A DNA stretch of 64,000 nt from Paludibacteraceae bacterium (GTDB lineage: Bacteria; Bacteroidota; Bacteroidia; Bacteroidales; Paludibacteraceae). Within the stretch, counting starts at the first letter, position 1, and each line of letters begins with the position of its first letter. The DNA lies in the NCBI GenBank assembly GCA_017480285.1, contig JAFVAX010000100.1:21143-85142 (forward strand), written 5' to 3'. Below the pieces are notes generated by a model. That model was not told the origin of the DNA and did not search any database. It saw only the letters and a program-made list of their open reading frames with translations. Both the position numbers and the translations under genes were made by a program. Shown here one piece after another: positions 55,888-64,000 of this stretch.

Positions 55888-56268
55888 ATGATGGACAAAT
55901 CATTGACTAATAATACCTGCAAGAAGCTTTCTCAAAACGAACAGTTGTTTCTTGAAAATATCCGGACTGCTACATTAGAGATGATGCAAAACGAATCCGT
56001 TACGGTCGAGAAAATTGCGGAAAAGTTGTTTCTCACTCCCAAGACACTTAACCGCAGAGTAATGGACATGACCAGCATCTCCACTAAACAGTATCTGCTT
56101 TTGATACAACTTGAACAGTCGCGCAAGATATTGGTGCAAGAACCCGGATTGTTCATTTTAGAAGTGTCTTTGAAGTGTGGTTTTGAGAATGCTAACACCT
56201 TTTCCACTGCATTCAAAAGAGTATATAAAATCTCTCCGACGGAGTTCCGCAAACAAATTCAAAGTTAG
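55888..56268 (+). CDS. stand-alone AraC-type DNA-binding domain, paralogue of the preceding regulator
   Basis: This 126-residue protein is almost only an AraC-type helix-turn-helix. It matches the last 110 residues of the 557-residue regulator very closely, for example SVTVEKIAEKLFLTPKTLNRRVMDMT and KQYLLLIQLEQSRKIL are nearly the same in both. It lacks the TPR and membrane parts. It probably arose by duplication, since the leader is also shared, and could compete for the same sites or regulate the adjacent BspA-like gene. It starts at ATG 55888; the next codon pair (ATGGAC) gives a second start at 55891. Confidence 0.88.
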   Translation: MMDKSLTNNTCKKLSQNEQLFLENIRTATLEMMQNESVTVEKIAEKLFLTPKTLNRRVMDMTSISTKQYLLLIQLEQSRKILVQEPGLFILEVSLKCGFENANTFSTAFKRVYKISPTEFRKQIQS

Positions 56269-56372
56269 ATTTAGTCAATTTTATATGCGTAATATCACTA
56301 AATTTTGTAACTCTGATTTAATGTATATGAAAGATAAAACAACTATCGAATAATCAATAAAATCAAAAAACA

Positions 56373-57434
56373 ATGAAACAAATTACTTCTTTTTTATTGC
56401 TGCTGACAGCACTTGTCTTCAGCACACAAAAAATGACAGCGGAGTCAAAAATCTATGCTACGCTCAGTTCTGACGAACTTACATTGACGCTCTACTATGG
56501 TGAGCAGAGTAATCCTGCCGATGTTACTGATTGGTCAGTTTTCAAAAGCACTGTAACTACCATCGTCTTGGACAAAACGATGCAAGATGCCCGCCCGACA
56601 TCTACCAAACAATGGTTTGATGGTTTCAGCAAAGTAACATCCTTCGTAAATCTGACATATCTAAACACGGAAGAAGTAACGGATATGTCTGCTATGTTTC
56701 GTGATTGCTCTTCGTTGGAAATCTTGAATCTATCAGGTTTCCACGAAGGAAATGTGACAAATACCGAAAATATGTTTTATAACTGCTCGTCTCTGACTAC
56801 CATTTATTGTGGGGGCTATTATTGGTACACCATTGAGTCAACATCTAATATGTTCTACGGCTGTCTGAGCCTTGTGGGAGGGTACGGAACTACCTATGAC
56901 AGCAATCATGTAGATGGTTCCTATGCTCGTCAGGACAATGCTTTTGTCCATGGCTATTTTACAGAAGGCGTTTCACCCTATCCGGAACTCTATGCCACCA
57001 TTAGTGCTGATGGCAAAACATTAACTATCTATTATGATGGTTTTAAGGGTATTTGCAAAAATCTTTGCTCTTTTTGGAACGGACAACATGGTGCCGACAT
57101 TAATGTAACTTGGAGTAGTGATGAAGCACATGATGCTGTTACAACGGTTATTCTCAATGAGTCAGTGAAGGAAGCGCGACCGACTACTATTCATGGATGG
57201 TTCTATAGATTTGGAAACCTGACAGAGATTCAAAACTTCAGTTACCTTAATACAGAGGAAGCGACTGATATATCCAGCATGTTCACTTACTGTTATTCTC
57301 TCACATCAATTGACCTTAGTAATTTCAATACCGAAAATGTGAAGAATATGGGAGGTATGTTCTCTGATTGTATTTCAATTACTTCGCTTGATATCAGCAA
57401 TTTCAATGTGGAAAAAGTTACAAATATGAGCTGA
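56373..57434 (+). CDS. BspA-like repeat surface protein, N-terminal part before an in-frame TGA
   Basis: The protein starts with a signal peptide (MKQITSFLLLLTALVFSTQKMTA). Two similar halves of BspA/DUF285-type leucine-rich-like repeats follow, with the motif TEEVTDMSAMFRDCSSLEILNLSGF and several NTENVKNMGGMFSDCISITSLDISNF-like units. A TGA at 57432-57434 stops it at VEKVTNMS, inside a repeat where the family normally has a Gly (NMSGMF). The same frame continues without a gap at 57435. So this is either a truncated surface protein or the front of an interrupted gene. Confidence 0.7.
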   Translation: MKQITSFLLLLTALVFSTQKMTAESKIYATLSSDELTLTLYYGEQSNPADVTDWSVFKSTVTTIVLDKTMQDARPTSTKQWFDGFSKVTSFVNLTYLNTEEVTDMSAMFRDCSSLEILNLSGFHEGNVTNTENMFYNCSSLTTIYCGGYYWYTIESTSNMFYGCLSLVGGYGTTYDSNHVDGSYARQDNAFVHGYFTEGVSPYPELYATISADGKTLTIYYDGFKGICKNLCSFWNGQHGADINVTWSSDEAHDAVTTVILNESVKEARPTTIHGWFYRFGNLTEIQNFSYLNTEEATDISSMFTYCYSLTSIDLSNFNTENVKNMGGMFSDCISITSLDISNFNVEKVTNMS

Positions 57435-58181
57435 ATGTTCAGTAATTGCACTGCCTTACAAACTATCTACTGCAATGGTGATTGGAGTTACAAAGAGTCA
57501 GAGACTTATGCTGAAGGAATGTTTGAAAATTGTACTTCTCTGGTTGGCGGTAATAATACAATCTATGATCCTAACCATACTAACATTACCTACGCTCGTG
57601 CTGACGAAGAAGGCAACCCGGGATATTTCACTAAGATAAAACCTGCACAGCAAAACTTCGAAATGACACCTGCTATTGGCACATTATTGTGGAATGAAGA
57701 GGGTGAACATTGGCAGGTAACAGTGTTGGATGATGCGGAAAAACCAAATGTGATGTTCCAGTTTGTTCAATTGGGCTCAATGAACGACATTCCTTTTGAA
57801 GTTACACTGTCCAATTCAACGGATGACAACAATTATTTTGAAGTCTATTCACCTGTTGCCTTTAGTAGTATTGTCAAAGATGCCAACATAAGAATCATAA
57901 CTGAAGGCACCGGCATTCTTTCTCAACAAGATGGTAGTGAGACATTGTATTATGTAAATGTCAAACTTGTAGGATCGATGAACGATGCAGACGGCAATAC
58001 GCTTATCGTCAATGTATCGGATGATTACTTCCCATTATATATATCAGGCATAGTTATTCCAACCGCAATTGAGAGTGCTCAACCATCAGTTATATGCGAT
58101 CGCAAGATTTTCCGTAACGGGCATATCTATATTCTTCGAGAAGGCAAGGTTTATACCGCAACAGGATTGGAAGTGAAGTAA
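57435..58181 (+). pseudogene. BspA-like protein, C-terminal part after the in-frame TGA
   Basis: The frame continues as MFSNCTALQTIYCNGDWSY, the natural second half of the interrupted repeat. It then has one more repeat unit, an Ig-like or BACON-like strand region (QQNFEMTPAIGTLLWNEEGEHWQVTVLDD to VTLSNSTDDNNYFEVYS), and a short C-terminal sorting-type tail (VICDRKIFRNGHIYILREGKVYTATGLEVK). It has no signal peptide of its own, and its first codon ATG may be only a chance start. If TGA is read through, the full protein would be about 602 residues. Confidence 0.65.
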
Positions 58182-58210
58182 ATCATAACTGACCTGAAAA
58201 AATTAAACTT

Positions 58211-58253
58211 AAATCGTCCATTAGATTAAATGCTAACTTCTAATGGACGATTT
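58211..58253 (+). terminator. 15-bp inverted repeat after the BspA-like gene
   Basis: AAATCGTCCATTAGA (58211-58225) and TCTAATGGACGATTT (58239-58253) match exactly, with a 13-bp loop. It lies 30 bp after the BspA-like stop and before the PorW/SprE gene. A U run is missing, but the stem is strong enough for a terminator or a transcript-stabilising end. Confidence 0.6.
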
Positions 58254-58364
58254 AGTTATAATTAAGCCATTATAGATTTATTCGTACATTTTTGCAAATT
58301 TATTTGCTTTTTTTTGTGTTTTTTTATAAATTTGCAAACTAACATATACAAAACACTGTCTTTG

Positions 58365-61112
58365 ATGAAAAAAAGCATATTCATACTGCTTGTGATACCA
58401 TTTCTGCTCTCTTGTTCTACACAGAAAAATACAAGTGGCAGGCGTTTCTATCACGAGACAACAACCAAATACAACATCTATTTCAACGGCAAAACTTCTT
58501 ACGAAGAAGGACTGCAAGCCATCGACAAATCTGCTCAGGAGGATTTTACCAATATCCTCCCCTTGTATGCTATCTCCCACCATGAGTCTGCTTCTGCTGC
58601 AACTTCACAAATGGAACGAACAATCGAGAAATGCCGCAAATGTATCAAACTGCACTCTATCAAAGCTCGTCCTAAACCCAATCCTAAAAAGCGTAGCGAC
58701 CCAAAGTATCGTGATTGGCTTAAGCGCGAAGAGTTTAACAAAGAAATAGACAAAGCATGGCTACTTCTTGGTATGGCAGAGTTTCATAAGGGCGATTTCC
58801 TCGGTTCTGTCGGCACTTTCAACTACATCGAACGCCATTATGCTTACGACAAAGATATGCTCGCACAATGCCAACTGTGGCGCGTTAGAGCCTACTCTGA
58901 AATGGGCTGGATATACGAAGCAGAAGACCTTATGAATAAGGTCAAGCAGGACGACCTGAGCCGTAAGCATGCAGGTCTGTATGCTGCTGTCAAAGCCGAC
59001 CTTATGCTCAAACTTGAGAGATACAATCAAGCCATTCCTCTGCTCAAACTTGCAAGGGAAGATGAGCATAAGCGACAACAGAAAACGCGTATCAACTACA
59101 TCCTTGCGCAACTATACGAGCAACAGAATAATCGTCCGCTTGCTCTTGAGCATTATCAAAAGGTGATAAAAGCAAGTCCGAGTGTTGAGATGAAGTTCAA
59201 TGCACAACTAAAAAAAGCACTACTCAACCCAAACCCGCAAAAGGCAGTCAAGAGCCTCAAAAAAATGGCAAAACTTGATAAAAACAAAGACCTGCTTGAC
59301 CTTATCTATACTGCCATAGGTGATATCTGCCTCCACCAAAAAGATACAGCTCAAGCACTTGAAAACTATGCTCTTGCAATCGAAAAAAGTACTCAAAACG
59401 GTATGCCAAAGGCTCGCGCTCTCATAACTGCTGCCGACATTTGCTACAAACAACAAAATTATGCGCAAGCACAACCATACTACAGCGAAGCATCTCAAAT
59501 TCTCTCAACCGACAACAAAGACTACTTAAGAGTTCAACACCTCGCTGAAACACTCTCTGAACTCGTTACAGAACAGCAGGTTGTCATCTTACAAGATAGT
59601 CTGCAACATCTCGCTACACTCTCTGAGGATGAGCAAATGGCAATAGTGAAGAAACTCATTGAAGACCTCGAAAAGAAAGAAAAAGAGGAGCAGGAGAAAG
59701 CTGAACAACTTGCCCGTCAGCAGGAGAACGAACTGAACGATGGACCTCGGGGTGTCAATACCCGTGGTATGCTCGGTGGGTCAACAGGTTCGGGAGAATG
59801 GTATTTCTATAACCCGCAACTGCTTAAACAAGGCAAACAGGAGTTTGCAAAGAAATGGGGCAACCGCACGCTTGAAGATAACTGGCGACGGATAATGAAG
59901 TCCGGCTCTGCCTTCGCAACCAACGATGCGGATAGTGAAAATGAAGAAGGTACAAACGAGCAAGCCAACGATACAACAAAAACGCAAGCAACACTCGTTA
60001 CCGACAACAAAGACCCGCAGTTCTATCTGCAGCAAATACCTAAGACGCAGGAAGATATCGACGCTTCTAACGAACTTATTGCGACCGCTCTTTATAACAT
60101 GGTCGGCATCTACGAAACGAAAGTCGAAGACCCTGTTCTTGCTCAACAGACATACGAAGAGTTCCTTCGCCGTTTCCCGCAAGACAAACGCAAACTGGAA
60201 CTGCTTTACCGTCAGTACCTTACCGCTCTTAAGAACAATAATCAAGAGCAAGCAACCAACATACGACAACAGATAATACGCGAGTATCCTGATACTAAAG
60301 AAGCCAAGATAGCATCCGACCCTGACTATTTTGCCAATGCTGTCCGTATGTTGCAAGAGCAAGACTCACTCTATGAACAGACCTACAATACCTATCAGAA
60401 AGGTGAATACCGTCAGGTGAAGCAGCAAACCGAACAGTTCGAACAGAAATATCCGACATCTACTCTGATGCCTCGATTCTTGTTCCTTAAAGCAGTGTCT
60501 GTCGGTAAGACCGAACCGAAAAACGCTTTTGTTGCTGCTCTACGCAACTTACTTGACCGCTATCCGCAACACGAACTCGGTACGATGGCGAAAGATATGC
60601 TCGCCAAAATGAATGTTGATACCGATGCCAAAGTGGAAGATGGTAATAACGGACTGCTCAACAAACGCGAAGAAATAACACTCGAACAAGATACTATTCC
60701 CCAAGATGTGCATTTTGATGCCGAGAGAAAAGAACCCGCAATGGTGTTGCTTGTTTTACCACAGCAGAACGACGAGAAAAACAAGGATAATAAGCAAGGC
60801 AACGAACAACTTAATTATCTTCAATATCAGATTGCAGTGTTCAACTTCTCGCAGTTCCTCATTAAAGACTACGACCTGCAAGCAGTTCCTTTCTTCCAAG
60901 ACGGGCTGAGTGCTTTGCAGATAAAAGGGTTTGAGAGCCTCGACGAAACAGATTGGTACATTTCGCTTATCCGGGCTAACAAAGAAGTTGCACAGTTGCT
61001 CTCTACGGAGCAGATACAAACAATCGGCATAACCGAAAAGAACTACCAACTGCTTGGTAATCCTTTTAACTTAAACGACTATCTCGATTTCATACAGAAC
61101 ACAGCAAAATAA
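58365..61112 (+). CDS. porW: type IX secretion/gliding TPR lipoprotein, PorW/SprE family
   Basis: This 915-residue lipoprotein (MKKSIFILLVIPFLLSC, Cys17) matches the PorW/SprE family: FYHETTTKYNIYFNGKTSYEEGLQAIDKSAQEDFTNILPLY after the lipobox, then TPR-like helical repeats, an acidic low-complexity stretch (about 440-480), and a C-terminal domain with VFNFSQFLIKDYDLQAVPF. In Porphyromonas and Flavobacterium these proteins are needed for type IX secretion and bridge the PorK/N ring and other parts. The ATG at 58365 begins the lipoprotein signal; the longer frame at 58314 adds unrelated residues. No other core T9SS genes are here. Confidence 0.85.
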   Translation: MKKSIFILLVIPFLLSCSTQKNTSGRRFYHETTTKYNIYFNGKTSYEEGLQAIDKSAQEDFTNILPLYAISHHESASAATSQMERTIEKCRKCIKLHSIKARPKPNPKKRSDPKYRDWLKREEFNKEIDKAWLLLGMAEFHKGDFLGSVGTFNYIERHYAYDKDMLAQCQLWRVRAYSEMGWIYEAEDLMNKVKQDDLSRKHAGLYAAVKADLMLKLERYNQAIPLLKLAREDEHKRQQKTRINYILAQLYEQQNNRPLALEHYQKVIKASPSVEMKFNAQLKKALLNPNPQKAVKSLKKMAKLDKNKDLLDLIYTAIGDICLHQKDTAQALENYALAIEKSTQNGMPKARALITAADICYKQQNYAQAQPYYSEASQILSTDNKDYLRVQHLAETLSELVTEQQVVILQDSLQHLATLSEDEQMAIVKKLIEDLEKKEKEEQEKAEQLARQQENELNDGPRGVNTRGMLGGSTGSGEWYFYNPQLLKQGKQEFAKKWGNRTLEDNWRRIMKSGSAFATNDADSENEEGTNEQANDTTKTQATLVTDNKDPQFYLQQIPKTQEDIDASNELIATALYNMVGIYETKVEDPVLAQQTYEEFLRRFPQDKRKLELLYRQYLTALKNNNQEQATNIRQQIIREYPDTKEAKIASDPDYFANAVRMLQEQDSLYEQTYNTYQKGEYRQVKQQTEQFEQKYPTSTLMPRFLFLKAVSVGKTEPKNAFVAALRNLLDRYPQHELGTMAKDMLAKMNVDTDAKVEDGNNGLLNKREEITLEQDTIPQDVHFDAERKEPAMVLLVLPQQNDEKNKDNKQGNEQLNYLQYQIAVFNFSQFLIKDYDLQAVPFFQDGLSALQIKGFESLDETDWYISLIRANKEVAQLLSTEQIQTIGITEKNYQLLGNPFNLNDYLDFIQNTAK

Positions 61113-61114
61113 AC

Positions 61115-61576
61115 ATGATAACTCTGTCTGAAAATAGCAGAACACAGCAAATGTCGGATATGCAGCAGTACGACGAACCAATGCCGGCTATAGGTATCTT
61201 TTGGTATGACCCTCAAGATAATGACTTTTTTGGTGTTTATAAGAAGGAACTGACACCTAAAATGGTAGAAGATGCTGCAGAAAAGGGATTGCCGTTTATC
61301 AATTATCCAAAACTGCATCGGCAGATATGGAAAGAACAGTATTTCCGTGCTGTGGCAAAACATCAACCTACCAAGTTCAAAGGCGACTACACACAAATAC
61401 CTCGTGGCCGCGTTGCGTGGAATATCGACAAGTTCATTGTCTTAGTCGGCAAATGGGCAGAACCAATACAAGAAGAACTTACAGTACTTATAGATAAGTA
61501 TTTCTCACTCCCGTATTTTGAGTTTGTGTATGATGAACATTGGGACTTGGGGCACGGTTGGTCAGGAGATTTATAA
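61115..61576 (+). CDS. conserved hypothetical protein
   Basis: This 153-residue soluble protein starts 2 bp after the PorW-like stop, so it is in the operon. It has no signal peptide. Seen features are IGIFWYDPQDNDFFGVYKKELTP and PRGRVAWNIDKFIVLVGKWAEPIQEELTVLIDKYF. I do not recognise the family and would not assign a function. It lies between porW and the sirtuin gene. Confidence 0.75.
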   Translation: MITLSENSRTQQMSDMQQYDEPMPAIGIFWYDPQDNDFFGVYKKELTPKMVEDAAEKGLPFINYPKLHRQIWKEQYFRAVAKHQPTKFKGDYTQIPRGRVAWNIDKFIVLVGKWAEPIQEELTVLIDKYFSLPYFEFVYDEHWDLGHGWSGDL

Positions 61577-61588
61577 AAATAGTTTATT

Positions 61589-62284
61589 ATGAAAATCGTT
61601 GTTTTTACCGGAGCAGGCGTTTCCGCAGATAGCGGTGTCAGCACTTTTCGCGACAAGGACGGTTACTGGGACAAATATCGTATAGAAGATGTTTGTACAA
61701 GCGAAGCCATCCTTCGTAATCGTGAGTTGGTTGTTAAGTTCTACAACGAGCGTCGGCGTGAGATAATGAATGTCAAACCTAATGCTGCGCATTTTGCCCT
61801 TACCGAGTTGGAGAAGCATTTTGATACTCAGGTTATTACGCAGAATATCGACGACCTGCACGAGCGTGCCGGCTCGAAGCGGGTAACACACCTGCACGGA
61901 GAGATAAGAAAACTGCGTAGTAGTATCGACGAAACAGAAACCGTAGATATCAAAGGTTGGGAACAACCGCTTTATGCACGCCATCCTGACGGCTCACTAC
62001 TTCGTCCGTATATAGTCTTTTTCGGTGAAGGCGTACCTAATTTCACACCTGCTATCGAAATAGCACGCACTGCCGATTTGTTTATCGTAGTGGGTACCTC
62101 GCTCGCTGTCTATCCCGCAGCCTCGCTACTCGACTATGTGCGCCGAGATGTCCCTATCTATGTCGTTGACCCGGGACAACCGGCTTTCGGACAGTATGCA
62201 TCCCGTGTTGTGCATATACAAGAACGAGCCGCCATCGGTGTCCCGCAACTTGTGGATAAACTTATTAAAGAATTCAAAAACTGA
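61589..62284 (+). CDS. Sir2-family NAD-dependent deacylase lacking zinc cysteines
   Basis: Sirtuins remove acyl groups from lysine with NAD. This 231-residue protein has GAGVSADSGVSTFRD (NAD site), QNIDDLHERAG, and HLHGE with catalytic H103. Y52 and R55 (YNER) match the Tyr/Arg pair that lets CobB/SIRT5 act on succinyl-lysine. The usual four zinc cysteines are absent, and the only cysteine is C36, so the small domain (residues about 105-140) folds without zinc. Such zinc-free members exist in Bacteroidetes. It follows the small unknown gene by 12 bp. Confidence 0.9.
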   Translation: MKIVVFTGAGVSADSGVSTFRDKDGYWDKYRIEDVCTSEAILRNRELVVKFYNERRREIMNVKPNAAHFALTELEKHFDTQVITQNIDDLHERAGSKRVTHLHGEIRKLRSSIDETETVDIKGWEQPLYARHPDGSLLRPYIVFFGEGVPNFTPAIEIARTADLFIVVGTSLAVYPAASLLDYVRRDVPIYVVDPGQPAFGQYASRVVHIQERAAIGVPQLVDKLIKEFKN

Positions 62285-62330
62285 TTTATTGCAACTAACT
62301 TCTTGTCATATTACAAACGCTTTTTTCGCT

Positions 62331-63530
62331 GTGCCCAAACGGACTGTGCTTGTTGCAATAATGTTTTTTGCTTCTGTATTGGGTCTTGTAGCAAATGATT
62401 CTTTGTTTGTAATTAACTCTAAAACTGATACTTTAAGTTTCTTAAGACATCCCGAAGCGTTTGATTTGACAACGCCACAGTTACCTGATTTTGAATTTTA
62501 CCCCAAGCGACAAGGTTGGTGGAAAAGGCTGATGACTCGAGCCGATAAACATTTCTTGAAAAATGTTAATACCGACTACATCGGTTTGCCTTTACATCAT
62601 TTCACCATTGCTTTCAATGGTGATTATGGAAGTGTTTATACTTCACTTCGTTTGTCAAATGTGTCGTATTACGAAAATGTTACTGCTAAGTTCGGTTCAA
62701 ATGTTACGCCTAAGGCAGGATTTGTATTGGGATTTCGAAATATGAGTTTTGGGTACTCGTGGGATCTTTTCAGAGGATATTCTAACATCAAATTTACATT
62801 GATGCAAAACTTCTATGGAATAGAACTATTTCGTAGAAAAACCACCTTCTCCGGCGGTTATATTGATGCGTCCGCAACAGAGGGTAGAGTGGAACTGTCT
62901 TCAAGCGATATGTCAACCACAACCTTTTTCCTTTCCGGTTACATTGCATTAAATCGTCGGAAGTTCTCGATGCCGGCAGCTTTCAAGGCATCGTATATAC
63001 AAAAGCGTTCAGCCGGTTCGGTACTTATCGTTGCTGATTTTATATACTCAAAATTGGCTTATCTTAACCCTGATTTTATCAAACGAACAGGCGGATTGCA
63101 CGATATAGAACTCTATCAAATAGCAATAGGAGCAGGATATGGCTATAACTATACGCCTAACCACGGCAAAGTGCTTCTGCATATCTCTGCTACACCTATG
63201 CTTGCCATATTTAATCGTATGATTATTACAGGCGATGATAGTATGTTTATGCCCGAAGATGCAGGCTACAACCTTATCTTTAGCCGAAAAATCAAACCAC
63301 GCTTCCCCGTATATATTACAGGGCAAGCAAAGGCGGCGATAGTCTATAATATCAATTCGCGCTTTGTCTTGAACTTTAATGCCGTTGTTAATAATATCCG
63401 TTTCCGTGCAAAAGACAAAATGATTGCAACAGGCGAACAAACAACCATTACCGACAATCCGGTTATCAACATGCGTCTTATGACTTGGGACTGGAACGCA
63501 AATCTTTTCTTTGCCGTCAGATTGTTTTGA
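62331..63530 (+). CDS. DUF4421-type outer-membrane protein
   Basis: The 399-residue protein starts at a GTG at 62331, which gives a proper signal peptide (PKRTVLVAIMFFASVLGLVA); upstream starts lie in the sirtuin gene. FYPKRQGWWKRLMTRADKHFLKNVNTDYIGLPLHHFTI is typical of the DUF4421 family. The rest is a beta barrel with many aromatic strands, ending ANLFFAVRLF. The function is unknown. It is probably in the porW operon. Confidence 0.82.
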   Translation: MPKRTVLVAIMFFASVLGLVANDSLFVINSKTDTLSFLRHPEAFDLTTPQLPDFEFYPKRQGWWKRLMTRADKHFLKNVNTDYIGLPLHHFTIAFNGDYGSVYTSLRLSNVSYYENVTAKFGSNVTPKAGFVLGFRNMSFGYSWDLFRGYSNIKFTLMQNFYGIELFRRKTTFSGGYIDASATEGRVELSSSDMSTTTFFLSGYIALNRRKFSMPAAFKASYIQKRSAGSVLIVADFIYSKLAYLNPDFIKRTGGLHDIELYQIAIGAGYGYNYTPNHGKVLLHISATPMLAIFNRMIITGDDSMFMPEDAGYNLIFSRKIKPRFPVYITGQAKAAIVYNINSRFVLNFNAVVNNIRFRAKDKMIATGEQTTITDNPVINMRLMTWDWNANLFFAVRLF

Positions 63531-63566
63531 TTGTTAAATCAGAAATAACAAAAAATCAACTAAAAG

Positions 63567-63597
63567 TTGCATATTTGATATTAAATTTGTATCTTTG
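63567..63597 (+). promoter_or_regulatory. promoter of the small ORF and zeta-like gene
   Basis: TTG at 63567-63569 and TATCTTTG at 63590-63597 are 20 bp apart, 44 bp before the ATG at 63642. This fits the Bacteroidetes consensus. Confidence 0.65.
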
Positions 63598-63641
63598 TGC
63601 GTTAAATTTGGTAGTTTACATTTATTTTGATATAATTCATT

Positions 63642-63797
63642 ATGGACGACTATCGTTTTAATTCAGAAACCGACCCGACTGACGAGCAGTTGGACTTGCT
63701 TATGCATGAGGTTGGAGAAGAAGTAAGAGAAAGTAATGTACAGATGCGCAGTGCTTTCTTTACACGCATAAACCAACGACTTAACGCTCAGGCATGA
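63642..63797 (+). CDS. small acidic protein, candidate antitoxin
   Basis: This 51-residue ORF (MDDYRFNSETDPTDEQLDLLMHE to RINQRLNAQA) is too short for many gene finders. It is rich in Asp and Glu in its first half. It overlaps the next gene by 4 bp (ATGA), has its own promoter, and sits directly before a zeta-toxin-like P-loop gene. By position it resembles small antitoxins paired with such kinases. No named family was recognised. Confidence 0.65.
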   Translation: MDDYRFNSETDPTDEQLDLLMHEVGEEVRESNVQMRSAFFTRINQRLNAQA

Positions 63798-64000
63798 GAA
63801 AACCACTACTAATAGTAATTGCAGGTCCTAATGGTTCAGGTAAAACAACTATCACGAGCCGTGTTATTCGTCACCAGTGGGCGGAAACTTGCGAATATAT
63901 TAATCCTGATGAAGTGGCGCAACATATCTTTGGCGATTGGAACGACATTGAAGCTGTTCGCAAGGCGGTTAATTATTGTGATGACTTGCGCGAACGACTG
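63794..64000 (+). CDS. zeta toxin-like P-loop kinase (partial, runs off the window)
   Basis: The first 69 residues have MRKPLLIVIAGPNGSGKTTITSRV (Walker A) and EYINPDEVAQHIFGD, the pattern of zeta-toxin-like proteins, which phosphorylate UDP-N-acetylglucosamine in known systems. Some related proteins are plain AAA kinases without toxic action. The gene starts at ATG 63794 inside the stop of the small ORF, so the two are coupled. The rest lies beyond the window. Confidence 0.8.
   Translation, partial: MRKPLLIVIAGPNGSGKTTITSRVIRHQWAETCEYINPDEVAQHIFGDWNDIEAVRKAVNYCDDLRERL

Noticed and set aside
57432-57434. TGA recoded as Gly or Trp, or selenocysteine
   Set aside because: TGA ends several intact genes here (lepA, asnS, the giant protein), and no stem after the TGA was seen that looks like a selenocysteine signal. 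A mutation is simpler.

Overview
The window looks like chromosomal DNA of a Bacteroidetes bacterium, most likely order Bacteroidales. The evidence is promoters of the Bacteroidetes type (a TTG/TTTG box about 20 bp before TAnnTTTG), gliding/type IX secretion genes (gldD, gldE, a PorW/SprE-type lipoprotein), proteins with type IX-like C-terminal sorting tails, a TonB-dependent receptor with a DUF5689-type lipoprotein, a GT3-type glycogen synthase and a DUF4421-type protein. TGA is a normal stop codon here. No rRNA, tRNA, CRISPR array, phage or insertion sequence was seen.

Layout. 1-5.2 kb: end of a membrane protein, then a four-gene TolC/HlyD/ABC-2 permease export operon. 5.3-5.6 kb: RNase P RNA. 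5.6-8.4 kb: a YihY/BrkB membrane protein, prmC and recX. 8.5-11.8 kb (minus strand): a NadR-kinase-like P-loop protein, a HepT/MntA-type toxin-antitoxin pair, pepD and a hicAB pair. 12.0-22.3 kb: a 3237-residue modular secreted protein and a small overlapping partner. 22.4-23.7 kb: an orphan PotD-like binding protein with a C-terminal membrane anchor. 23.7-30.4 kb (minus strand): dus, a 7TM-HD phosphohydrolase, a GGGP synthase-TadA fusion, a phosphopantetheinyl transferase, gldD and gldE, the last four as an overlapping chain. 30.5-35.3 kb: a large TPR protein overlapping a beta-barrel protein. 35.4-40.8 kb: lepA, an AT-rich secreted protein, a small outer-membrane protein and asnS. 41.0-45.8 kb: TonB receptor and DUF5689 lipoprotein. 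46-50.4 kb (minus strand): glycogen synthase, miaA, a pRiA4b ORF-3-like protein and a split chromate transporter. 50.5-53.6 kb: tsaB, galK, galM. 54.0-58.2 kb: a TPR-TM-AraC regulator, a truncated paralogue of its DNA-binding domain, and a BspA-like gene interrupted by an in-frame TGA. 58.4-63.5 kb: PorW/SprE, a small unknown protein, a cysteine-poor sirtuin, and a DUF4421 protein. 63.6-64 kb: a small acidic ORF overlapping the start of a zeta-toxin-like P-loop gene that runs off the end.

Signals beyond the genes. About 17 copies of a short palindromic repeat (core CCTGAACTTGTTTCAGG, or the variant CTGACnnnnGTCAG) lie in gaps between genes. One copy is translated inside lepA and another supplies the last codons and the stop of the AraC regulator. 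A 49-bp block carrying a 15-bp inverted repeat is duplicated, with one mismatch, over the promoters of the AT-rich gene and asnS. A 36-37 bp pyrimidine repeat precedes glycogen synthase. The best candidates for something new are the GGGPS-TadA fusion, the protein-coding repeat insertions, the regulator duplication next to the interrupted BspA-like gene, and the MntA/HepT/kinase trio in which two genes lack an ATG.
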